Positions 6,045 to 12,322 of a stretch of DNA of 12,322 bases are shown here, in pieces. The translations under genes and the position numbers were made by a program. Numbering within the stretch: position 1 is the first letter of the stretch; each line of letters opens with the position of its first letter. A model generated the notes under the pieces. The model did not search any database, was not told where the DNA came from, and saw only the letters and a program-made list of their open reading frames with translations. The DNA comes from Brachyspira catarrhinii (GTDB taxonomy: Bacteria > Spirochaetota > Brachyspiria > Brachyspirales > Brachyspiraceae). The stretch lies in the NCBI RefSeq assembly GCF_005518285.1, contig NZ_SJDU01000030.1, positions 1 to 12,322 on the forward strand. The letters are read 5' to 3'.

Positions 6045-8594
6045 ATGGAATATAATTTCACTACCATCGAAAAAAAATGGCAAAAATATTGGAAAGAAAA
6101 TCAATCTTTCAAAACTGTCTCAAAACCTAAAAATAAAAAATATTATGTTTTGGAAATGTTTCCCTATCCTTCGGGCAAGATGCATATGGGACATGTTTCA
6201 AATTATACTATAGCCGACTCCATAGCTCGATATTATAAACTCTTGGGCTACGATATTTTGCATCCTATGGGTTGGGACGCTTTCGGTATGCCTGCGGAAA
6301 ATGCGGCGATAGACAATAAAACTCATCCCGCCGAATGGACTTTGAAAAATATAGAAAATATGCGAAAACAATTAAATCTGCTCGGCTATTCTTACGATTG
6401 GGATAGAGAGGTTACCACTTGTTTGCCCGATTATTATAAATGGGGGCAGTGGTTTATTTTGAAAATGTTTGAAAAAGGACTTCTTTACAGAAAAGGCGGA
6501 GAGGTTAATTATTGCGAACATTGTAATACGGTTTTGGCTAACGAACAGGTTTCTCCCGAAGGAACTTGTTGGAGATGCGATAACGAAATCACAAAAAAGA
6601 AATTGGAACAATGGTATATAAAAGTCACCGATTACGCCGAACAGTTGGACGCGGATTTAAAACTGCTCGATGGAAACTGGCCCGACAATGTTATAGCGAT
6701 GCAAAAAAATTGGATTGGCAAAAGCGTTGGAGCGAATATTAATTTCAAATTGGACGATGGCAAAGATTTTCCAATATTTACCACAAGACCCGACACGATT
6801 TACGGAGTCACTTATATGGCAATCGCTTGGAATTACGAAGGACTTTTGGATATATGCGCCGAAGAACAGAAAAAATCTGTTGAAAAGTTTATTAAAAAAT
6901 CTGCAAAAATAGACCAAAAAGCGGATTATGAAAAGGAAGGCGTTTTCACGGGAAGATATGTTATAAATCCTTTCAATAATCAAAAAGCGCCTCTATACGC
7001 GGCAAATTTCGTTTTAGCCGAATACGGAAGCGGAGCGGTTATGGCGGTTCCAGCTCATGACCAGAGAGACTTTGAATTTGCAAAAAAATATAATATTCCA
7101 ATAAAAGTCGTTATTCAAAACGAAGATAATTCTCTCAAAGCGGAAAATATGACGGAAGCGTATATCGAAGACGGAAAAGCGGTTGATTCGGATATATTAA
7201 ACGGACTTTATACTAAAGACGCCATTAAAAAAGCGATAGAATACGCCACAGAAAAAGGTTTTGGCAAAGAGCAAGTGCAATACAAACTCAGAGATTGGTT
7301 AATTTCAAGGCAGAGATATTGGGGAAATCCTTTGCCTTTCGTTCATTGCGAAAAATGCGGAATAGTTCCCGTTAAAGAATCCGATTTGCCTATAACTCTT
7401 CCAATGGATATAGAATTTACCGTTGGAGAAAATCCTCTCAAAAAATCCGAGTCTTTCGTAAATACCACTTGTCCAAAATGCGGAGGAAAAGCGAAAAGAG
7501 AAACGGACACTATGGACACTTTTACTTGCAGTTCTTGGTATTACGCGAGATATACGGACGCTCATAACGATAAAGCGCCTTTCGATTCGGATATAGCGAA
7601 TTCATGGCTTCCTATAGACCAATATATAGGCGGAATAGAACATGCATGCATGCATTTACTTTATTCGAGATTTTGGTTTAAGTTCATGCGAGATATTGGG
7701 CTTGTTAAAGAGGACGAACCTTTTAAGAGACTTCTAACTCAAGGAATGGTTTTATCGAATAGTTATGAATCGAGAAAATTAAAAAAATTCTACACTCAAG
7801 AAGAGATGAATAATAAAGAGTATGAGAAAGACGGAATAACTAAAGACGATATAATAATAAAAATGGAAAAAATGTCGAAATCGAAAGCCAACGGAGTCGA
7901 CCCCGCGGAAATTATAGAATTATTCGGAGCGGACGCAGTTAGAATATTCGTTATGTTCGTTTCGCCTCCAGAAAAAGATAAAGAATGGAGCGATGACGGA
8001 GTCAAAGGTTCGGCAAGATTTTTGAATAGAATTTGGAATTTGTTTATCAAATATAAAGACGAAAATAAAAAATCTTTCGATTATAATAATCTTTCAAAAG
8101 AGGCTAAAAGTTTATACAGAAAATATCATAAAACGATAAAAAAAGTGACAATCGACATAAAAGACAGATTTCATTTCAATACGGCTATTGCTTCTTTGAT
8201 GGAACTTCTTAACGATATGAGCGCGTTAAAAGTAAATTCGGAAGAAGAATATTCTATGTTTAGAGAAATCATAAGAGGCTATTTGATTTTACTTAATCCG
8301 ATAGCTCCGCATATAACGGAAGAGATTTTTGAGATATTAAAATTCGGAAATACGATTTTAAACGAAACTTGGATTAATCATAATGAAGAATATTGCAAGG
8401 ACGACACATTCGAACTTGTTTTTCAAGTGAACGGAAAAATCAGAGACAGAATCGAAGCGGAAATCAATATATCCGAAGAAGACGCCAAAAAATCCGCTCT
8501 TAAAAGCGAAAAAATAAAACAGTTTATAGACGGAAAAGAAATTATTAAAGTCGTTTATGTTAAAAATAAGTTGGTTAATATTGTTGTGAAGTGA
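6045..8594 (+). CDS. leuS: Leucyl-tRNA synthetase
   Basis: Cytoplasmic class Ia aminoacyl-tRNA synthetase, 849 residues, full length for bacterial LeuS. It charges tRNA-Leu with leucine using ATP. Landmarks in order: the catalytic HMGH (47-50, the HIGH motif) in PYPSGKMHMGH; Cys pairs CEHC (157-160) and CWRC (175-178) of a zinc-binding type; editing-domain TTRPDT (246-251) with GSGAVMAVPAHD ending at Asp339, expected to bind mischarged amino acid; WLISRQRYWG (419-428); Cys pairs CEKC (435-438) and CPKC (476-479); and KMSKS (609-613). A C-terminal anticodon-binding helical domain and a small terminal domain follow. GGAG (6036-6039) is 5 bases before the ATG. It has its own promoter and converges on the OppD-type gene with only 24 bases between stops. 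Nothing is unusual. Confidence 0.98.
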   Translation: MEYNFTTIEKKWQKYWKENQSFKTVSKPKNKKYYVLEMFPYPSGKMHMGHVSNYTIADSIARYYKLLGYDILHPMGWDAFGMPAENAAIDNKTHPAEWTLKNIENMRKQLNLLGYSYDWDREVTTCLPDYYKWGQWFILKMFEKGLLYRKGGEVNYCEHCNTVLANEQVSPEGTCWRCDNEITKKKLEQWYIKVTDYAEQLDADLKLLDGNWPDNVIAMQKNWIGKSVGANINFKLDDGKDFPIFTTRPDTIYGVTYMAIAWNYEGLLDICAEEQKKSVEKFIKKSAKIDQKADYEKEGVFTGRYVINPFNNQKAPLYAANFVLAEYGSGAVMAVPAHDQRDFEFAKKYNIPIKVVIQNEDNSLKAENMTEAYIEDGKAVDSDILNGLYTKDAIKKAIEYATEKGFGKEQVQYKLRDWLISRQRYWGNPLPFVHCEKCGIVPVKESDLPITLPMDIEFTVGENPLKKSESFVNTTCPKCGGKAKRETDTMDTFTCSSWYYARYTDAHNDKAPFDSDIANSWLPIDQYIGGIEHACMHLLYSRFWFKFMRDIGLVKEDEPFKRLLTQGMVLSNSYESRKLKKFYTQEEMNNKEYEKDGITKDDIIIKMEKMSKSKANGVDPAEIIELFGADAVRIFVMFVSPPEKDKEWSDDGVKGSARFLNRIWNLFIKYKDENKKSFDYNNLSKEAKSLYRKYHKTIKKVTIDIKDRFHFNTAIASLMELLNDMSALKVNSEEEYSMFREIIRGYLILLNPIAPHITEEIFEILKFGNTILNETWINHNEEYCKDDTFELVFQVNGKIRDRIEAEINISEEDAKKSALKSEKIKQFIDGKEIIKVVYVKNKLVNIVVK

Positions 8595-8618
8595 TAAGTC
8601 GGTTTTATTATTTAAAAA

Positions 8619-9578
8619 TTAACTAATCAAATGACAAGTGCAATAATGCCCGCTTCCTATCTCTTTAATTTTAGGCTCTTCGGTTTTACATTTTTCTATT
8701 CTCTCTTTGCATCTTTCGTAAAACATGCATCCTTTATGTGATTTTAACAAATCGGGCGGGACTCCTTCAATAAATTCCAATTTACTAACCGACTTTTTTA
8801 ATCTCGGAGTAGCGGCAAGAAGTCTTTTCGTATAAGGATGTTTCGCGTTTTTATAAATATCTTCGTTTCTGACAATTTCCGCGATTTTTCCGCCATACAT
8901 TACGCAAACTCTGTCGGCAATTTCCGATTCCAAAGCCAAATCATGAGTTATAAATATAAAAGACAAATCGAATTCTTTTTTTAATTTTTTAAGCAGATTT
9001 ATTATTTGAGCCTGAACTATTACATCAAGCGCCGTTGTAGGTTCGTCCAATATTATAAGTTTAGGTTTGAGAAATAAAGCCGCCGCGATAACCGCTCTCT
9101 GTTTCATGCCTCCAGAAAGTTCATGCGGATATCTGTTTGCCACGCTCGAATGAAGCCCTATATAACCCAAATATTCTTCAATCAATTTCAACGCTTCCGA
9201 TTTATCCATTTCGACATGCCTATTTAAAGTTTCAAGCATTTGTTTTCCGATTGTATAAACGGGAGTGAGAGAATTCATAGCGCCTTGAAAAACCATGGAT
9301 ATTTTAGCCCATCTTATATTTTTTCTAATATATTCTTCTTTTAATTCGATAATATTTTCTCCGTCAATTATGATTTTTCCGCTTTCGTATTTTCCAGGGA
9401 CGGAAGGCATTCCAAGTAAAGAAGTTCCGAGACTCGTTTTACCGCATCCCGATTCTCCGACTATTCCCAAAGTTTCGCCTTTCTTCATATCAAAACTAAT
9501 ATCGTTTATCGCTTTCACTTGTCCTTTGGATGTATGATAAAACATTTTTAAATTTTCTACTTTTAATAAATCGCTCAT
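8619..9578 (-). CDS. Oligopeptide/dipeptide ABC transporter ATP-binding protein (OppD/DppD type)
   Basis: A 319-residue cytoplasmic ATPase that would power an oligopeptide/dipeptide importer. Motifs: Walker A GESGCGKTS (41-49), Q-loop Gln98 in VFQGAMNSLTPV, signature LSGGM (154-158), Walker B LIILDE (174-179) and switch His212 in THDL. The C-terminal extension HPYTKRLLAATP (247-258) and the Cys cluster C284, C290, C297 with C313/C315 mark the OppD/DppD/DppF branch. Equivalent cysteines bind a 4Fe-4S cluster in characterised relatives. The GAMNSL form after the Q-loop is common in OppD/DppD proteins. No permease, binding protein or partner ATPase gene is adjacent, so it is isolated from its transporter. 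It lies 60 bases downstream of rdgB on the same strand and may be co-transcribed. Only a weak purine-rich site precedes the ATG. Confidence 0.92.
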   Translation of the reverse strand: MSDLLKVENLKMFYHTSKGQVKAINDISFDMKKGETLGIVGESGCGKTSLGTSLLGMPSVPGKYESGKIIIDGENIIELKEEYIRKNIRWAKISMVFQGAMNSLTPVYTIGKQMLETLNRHVEMDKSEALKLIEEYLGYIGLHSSVANRYPHELSGGMKQRAVIAAALFLKPKLIILDEPTTALDVIVQAQIINLLKKLKKEFDLSFIFITHDLALESEIADRVCVMYGGKIAEIVRNEDIYKNAKHPYTKRLLAATPRLKKSVSKLEFIEGVPPDLLKSHKGCMFYERCKERIEKCKTEEPKIKEIGSGHYCTCHLIS

Positions 9579-9638
9579 AATTTTTATTCTTTATTATTTT
9601 TAATTTGTTAATATTAAATATTATGTTAATTATATAAA

Positions 9639-10226
9639 TTAATGCTCATAAATGCAAGATAATATTTTTTTCATTTTCGACATTGCAATAAATCTATGGC
9701 TAATTAAATTTTTTTCTTCGGCTTTCATTTCGGCGTAAGTCATATTAAAACCTTCTGGCATAAAAATCGGGTCGTATCCGAAACCTTCGAATCCTCTCGG
9801 GCTTTCAATTATTTTCCCATCGACTTTTCCTTCCAAAGCTATATAATATTTTTCGTTTAGCATGCAAACAGCGGATGTGATAAAATAAGCGGTTCTGTCT
9901 TTTTTGTCTTTCAATTCTTCCAAAATCATTTGCATTTTTTCTTTATAGCTTAAATTTTCTCCTCCGTATCGAGCCGAAAATAATCCTGGTTTTCCTCCGA
10001 GAGCGTTAATGCAAAGTCCCGAGTCGTCCGCTAATGACGGAATTTTTATTTTTTCGTAAACCGCTTTTGCCTTTATCAAAGAATTTTCCATAAATGTTTT
10101 TCCGTTTTCTTCGATTTCCATGTCGGCGGGCATTGGCGATATTTCTTTGACGCTATCTTTTAAAATAAATTCAATTTCCGATAATTTATGTTTATTCGCT
10201 GTCGCTATAATTAATTTTTTTATCAT
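9639..10226 (-). CDS. rdgB: RdgB/HAM1-type non-canonical purine NTP pyrophosphatase
   Basis: A 195-residue enzyme that hydrolyses ITP, dITP and XTP to monophosphates, cleansing the nucleotide pool of deaminated purines. Family motifs are all present: TANKHK (9-14) at the N-terminus, EENGKTFMENSLIKA (39-53), LADDSGL (65-71) with the metal/catalytic acidic pair, GLFSARYGG (81-89), GFGYDPIF (148-155) and SHRFIA (176-181). The frame is open upstream to 10448, but the start at 10226 gives the normal family length and begins at MIKKLIIATANK. The 74-residue extension would overlap the divergent peptidase gene and has no family match. The ribosome binding site is weak (CGGA). It diverges from the P1 peptidase gene and precedes the OppD-type gene. 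Confidence 0.95.
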   Translation of the reverse strand: MIKKLIIATANKHKLSEIEFILKDSVKEISPMPADMEIEENGKTFMENSLIKAKAVYEKIKIPSLADDSGLCINALGGKPGLFSARYGGENLSYKEKMQMILEELKDKKDRTAYFITSAVCMLNEKYYIALEGKVDGKIIESPRGFEGFGYDPIFMPEGFNMTYAEMKAEEKNLISHRFIAMSKMKKILSCIYEH

Positions 10227-10290
10227 ATTTAATCCGTAATTAGTAATGTTGAAATAATAACATAAATCAATAAAATAACCATAATAAAAT

Positions 10291-10319
10291 TTGATTTTGA
10301 ATTTAAAATAATGTATAAT
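10291..10319 (+). promoter_or_regulatory. Promoter of the P1 peptidase gene
   Basis: TTGATT (10291-10296) and a perfect TATAAT (10314-10319) have a 17-base spacer, 29 bases before the ATG at 10348. It lies in the 121-base divergent region shared with rdgB; no clear rdgB promoter was found there. Confidence 0.6.
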
Positions 10320-10347
10320 TAATAAGAATAAATTTCGAGCAAAAATT

Positions 10348-11352
10348 ATGAATAAAGATTTAAATTTAATGAAAGAAATAAAAATAACGGATATAGAAAA
10401 TATAAAAATCGGAAATGCAGAAGACGAAAAAGCTGGAACGGGCTGCACGGTTATAATTTGCGAAAGAGGAGCTATAACGGGACTCGATGTGCGAGGCGGA
10501 GGACCAGCCTCACGAGAGAGCGAAGTTACAAAACCTTTCGCGTTCGCCGAATTTATTCATGCCGTTTTACTAAGCGGAGGAAGCGCTTTCGGTTTGGATG
10601 CGGCGGGCGGAGTAATGAAATATTTGGAAGAGAGAAATATAGGATTCGATGTCGGCGTCACAAAAGTTCCTTTGGTTTGCGAATCCTGTATATTTGATTT
10701 GCAAGCGGGAGATTGTAAAATTCGTCCTGATGCAAAAATGGGTTATCAAGCCTGCATAAACTCCGAAAAAAATAATATTCGAATGGGAAATCATGGAGCG
10801 GGAACGGGAGCTACAGTCGGAAAAATATTAGGAATAGATTTTGCAATGAAATCTGGACTCGGATTCTACGCTTTACAAATCGGAAATTTAAAAGTCGGCG
10901 CTATAGTTTCTGTTAATGCTTTCGGAGATATTTTCGATTATGAAAGCGGAAAAATGATAGCGGGAGTTCTTAATAGAGATAAAAACGGATTTAGGAATTC
11001 GGAAGAGGAATTGATAAAAATTGCGGAAAATAAAAATTTGTCTTTCGATATAGAAAATAATATAACTACAAACACGACTATCGGAGCGGTTATAACGAAC
11101 GCAAAATTTACAAAATCTCAAATGGGAAAAATCGCTTCGATGTCTCATAACGGATTTGCAAGGACTATAAAACCCGTTCACACGACTTTAGACGGAGACA
11201 GTATTTATGCAATGTCGGTTGGAGATGTGAAGGCAAATTTGGACGCTGTCGGAAGTATTGCGGCAATAGTTATGGGAAAAGCTATAAACTCGGCTATAAT
11301 CAATACAAAATCCGCTTACGGTTTCAAGGCTTATAACGATATAGTAAAATAG
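10348..11352 (+). CDS. P1 family (DmpA/S58-type) self-cleaving peptidase
   Basis: A 334-residue member of the P1/DmpA family (N-terminal nucleophile hydrolases; the family includes DmpA aminopeptidase, beta-aminopeptidases and NylC nylon-oligomer hydrolase). Landmarks: the opening EIKITDIENIKIGNAED (10-26), TGCTVI (31-36), DVRGGGPASRE (47-57), LLSGGSAFGLDAAGGVMKYLEE (74-95), GNHGAGTGATVGK (147-159) and NTTIGAVITNAK (242-253). Family members mature by self-cleavage just before the catalytic Thr/Ser. Here the expected cut is Asn242|Thr243, giving subunits of about 242 and 92 residues. There is no signal peptide, so it is cytoplasmic. The natural substrate is unknown. The start could also be Met8 (10369), which is where relatives usually begin; neither start has a strong binding site. 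It is probably monocistronic, with its own promoter and a palindromic element after its stop. Confidence 0.93.
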   Translation: MNKDLNLMKEIKITDIENIKIGNAEDEKAGTGCTVIICERGAITGLDVRGGGPASRESEVTKPFAFAEFIHAVLLSGGSAFGLDAAGGVMKYLEERNIGFDVGVTKVPLVCESCIFDLQAGDCKIRPDAKMGYQACINSEKNNIRMGNHGAGTGATVGKILGIDFAMKSGLGFYALQIGNLKVGAIVSVNAFGDIFDYESGKMIAGVLNRDKNGFRNSEEELIKIAENKNLSFDIENNITTNTTIGAVITNAKFTKSQMGKIASMSHNGFARTIKPVHTTLDGDSIYAMSVGDVKANLDAVGSIAAIVMGKAINSAIINTKSAYGFKAYNDIVK

Positions 11353-11367
11353 ATTTTATTATTTTGG

Positions 11368-11444
11368 ATTGCTTCGATAAATCTCGCAATGACAATGCAG
11401 TAATTATTTAGTCATTGCGAGCGAATATAAAGAAGCGAAGCAAT
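11368..11444. repeat. Imperfect palindromic element, REP/MITE-like
   Basis: Outer arms ATTGCTTCG (11368-11376) and CGAAGCAAT (11436-11444), and inner arms CTCGCAATGAC (11383-11393) and GTCATTGCGAG (11411-11421), are perfect inverted complements. They are separated by unequal internal loops (6 and 14 bases) around a 17-base apical loop. The GTCATTGCGAG...CGAAGCAAT pattern is one I recall as a dispersed intergenic repeat in many bacterial genomes. Only one copy is in this window, so repetition is not shown here. It follows the peptidase stop by 15 bases and may also slow or end transcription, although no T run follows. Confidence 0.7.
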
Positions 11445-11480
11445 TTAAAAATTTGTCGTTTTCTACTCTAAAAATATATA

Positions 11481-11509
11481 TTGAATATTAAACGAATATA
11501 TTATATAAT
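11481..11509 (+). promoter_or_regulatory. Promoter of the DUF2723 gene
   Basis: TTGAAT (11481-11486) and a perfect TATAAT (11504-11509) have a 17-base spacer. Transcription would begin near 11516, leaving a leader of about 47 bases that ends in the binding site AAGGA (11550-11554), 8 bases before the ATG. Confidence 0.65.
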
Positions 11510-11562
11510 TACTTTCTAAATTAATTTCGTAAATCATAAAATTTAAATTAAGGAAAATAATA

Positions 11563-12315
11563 ATGGCTAAACTTTCGCATTTGGAAAAAGAATATATTAA
11601 AGCTAATCATAAAAATAAAACGGTTGACGAACTTTCAAAAAAATTGGAAAAAGACAAAGAGCTTATAGAAGAATATATAAATAATTTGCAAAATAAAAAT
11701 AATAAAAAAAATTCCGAAGACGATAAAAAAACTAACGCTATTAAAAATTTACTTAAGAGAATATTTTTTGAAGATAAAGAAAAATCAGAACCTATTTATA
11801 AAAAATATTCAATAAAACCTTATAGGCTTTCAAAAATTGATTTCATATTCGCGTCCGTTTCTTTTTTATTTGCTTTCTTTTTATATTTATTCACTCTAAC
11901 TCCTTCGCTTTCCGCTGGCGATAACGGAGAGCTTACGACTGCAGCGTATTTTTTGGGAGTCGGACATGCCCCGGGCTATCCGTTTTATACTTTGATGTCG
12001 AAATTATTTACTTATATTCCGTTTGGAAATATCGCTTGGAGAACGAATTTATTTTCTGGAACTTGCGCCGCAATTTCAACGATATTCTTTTATTTGATTA
12101 TGGCAAAAGTTTTGGGGCAAAATAGAATTGAAAGAGGATTTTCGCCTATCGTTCAAATTCCAGCTTTGCTTTCTTCCGTAGCATTCGCAATCTCCGACAA
12201 TATGTGGGCGCAGGCTACGATGGCGGAAGTTTATAGTTTGAATATATTGCAAATAGCTTCTATGCTTTTGATACTCGTTTATTGGTTCGAGGCAAATAAG
12301 ATTTATATTCTCTGA
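11563..12315 (+). CDS. DUF2723 (GT-C-like) membrane protein, N-terminal part, truncated or frameshifted
   Basis: A 250-residue reading frame matching the N-terminal portion of DUF2723 proteins, polytopic membrane proteins thought to be GT-C-type glycosyltransferases or protein O-mannosyltransferase relatives. Residues 1-90 are charged and cytoplasmic-looking; 3-41 (LSHLEKEYIKANHKNKTVDE...) resemble a small helical, HTH-like unit. Membrane helices lie near 93-112, 166-184, 198-212 and 226-242. The family block LTPSLSAGDNGELTTAAYFLGVGHAPGYPFYTLMSK (111-146) carries Asp120, Glu123 and His135; the acidic pair sits where GT-C enzymes place catalytic residues (inference). Relatives are several hundred residues longer. 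The frame ends at TGA 12313-12315, 7 bases before the window ends. Another frame stays open there, so the stop may be a frameshift, a sequence-end error or a real truncation. Confidence 0.8.
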   Translation: MAKLSHLEKEYIKANHKNKTVDELSKKLEKDKELIEEYINNLQNKNNKKNSEDDKKTNAIKNLLKRIFFEDKEKSEPIYKKYSIKPYRLSKIDFIFASVSFLFAFFLYLFTLTPSLSAGDNGELTTAAYFLGVGHAPGYPFYTLMSKLFTYIPFGNIAWRTNLFSGTCAAISTIFFYLIMAKVLGQNRIERGFSPIVQIPALLSSVAFAISDNMWAQATMAEVYSLNILQIASMLLILVYWFEANKIYIL

Positions 12316-12322
12316 GTAATCC

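Noticed and set aside
6372..8050. Several minus-strand and alternate-frame open frames within leuS
   Set aside because: They lie wholly inside a strongly conserved synthetase gene and have no ribosome binding sites or recognisable domains; they are shadows.
9579..9638. AT-rich inverted stretches between rdgB and the OppD-type gene as a terminator
   Set aside because: The pairing is made only of A and T with no GC stem, as expected by chance in this composition.
10227..10448. Upstream extension of the rdgB frame by 74 residues
   Set aside because: It would overlap the divergent peptidase gene by about 100 bases, has no family similarity, and the downstream Met at 10226 gives the normal RdgB length and N-terminal motif.
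10458..11181. Alternate-frame open frames inside the P1 peptidase gene, including an Arg-rich one on the plus strand
   Set aside because: Composition is that of a shifted coding frame, and the overlapping frame has complete P1-family motifs.

Overview
The window looks like chromosomal DNA from a very AT-rich, low-GC bacterium. AT-rich codon use, frequent AGG/GGAG ribosome binding sites, TTG starts, a small lipoprotein with a relaxed signal, and the particular mix of genes suggest a spirochaete close to Brachyspira. That assignment is an inference from general resemblance; no search was run.

Layout. Bases 1-1576 (+) hold a possible operon of three genes: a cysteine-rich YgbA-type protein (nitrous-oxide-stimulated promoter family), a DUF454/YbaN-type membrane protein whose TTG start sits 2 bases after the previous stop, and a secreted, probably outer-membrane, protein. 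The third gene meets the next unit head-on, with stop codons sharing TTAA. Bases 1573-4951 (-) encode the two half-transporters of a CydDC-like heterodimeric ABC exporter, overlapping by 8 bases. A tRNA-Thr(CGT) with a near-ideal promoter follows at 5141-5213 (+).

The most interesting region is 5255-5910. It has a good promoter, a good ribosome binding site and an ATG, then five tandem AACCC units at 5335-5359. After these comes an open frame encoding a lipoprotein signal peptide, a lipobox-like Cys and 138 further residues, ending just before a strong terminator. With five units the ATG is out of frame with the lipoprotein and gives a 16-residue peptide. Gaining one unit or losing two would restore the frame. 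This is the expected architecture of a slipped-strand, phase-variable surface lipoprotein caught in the OFF state. The repeat is also a canonical G-quadruplex motif on the template strand.

The rest is mostly housekeeping. leuS (6045-8594, +) has its own promoter and converges on a minus-strand pair, rdgB (9639-10226) then an OppD-type peptide-transporter ATPase (8619-9578). A P1/DmpA-type self-cleaving peptidase (10348-11352, +) diverges from rdgB. It is followed by an imperfect palindrome of about 77 bases that resembles dispersed intergenic repeats. Last comes a DUF2723 (GT-C-like) membrane protein, which has its own promoter and stops abruptly at the window edge; it is either truncated or frameshifted.
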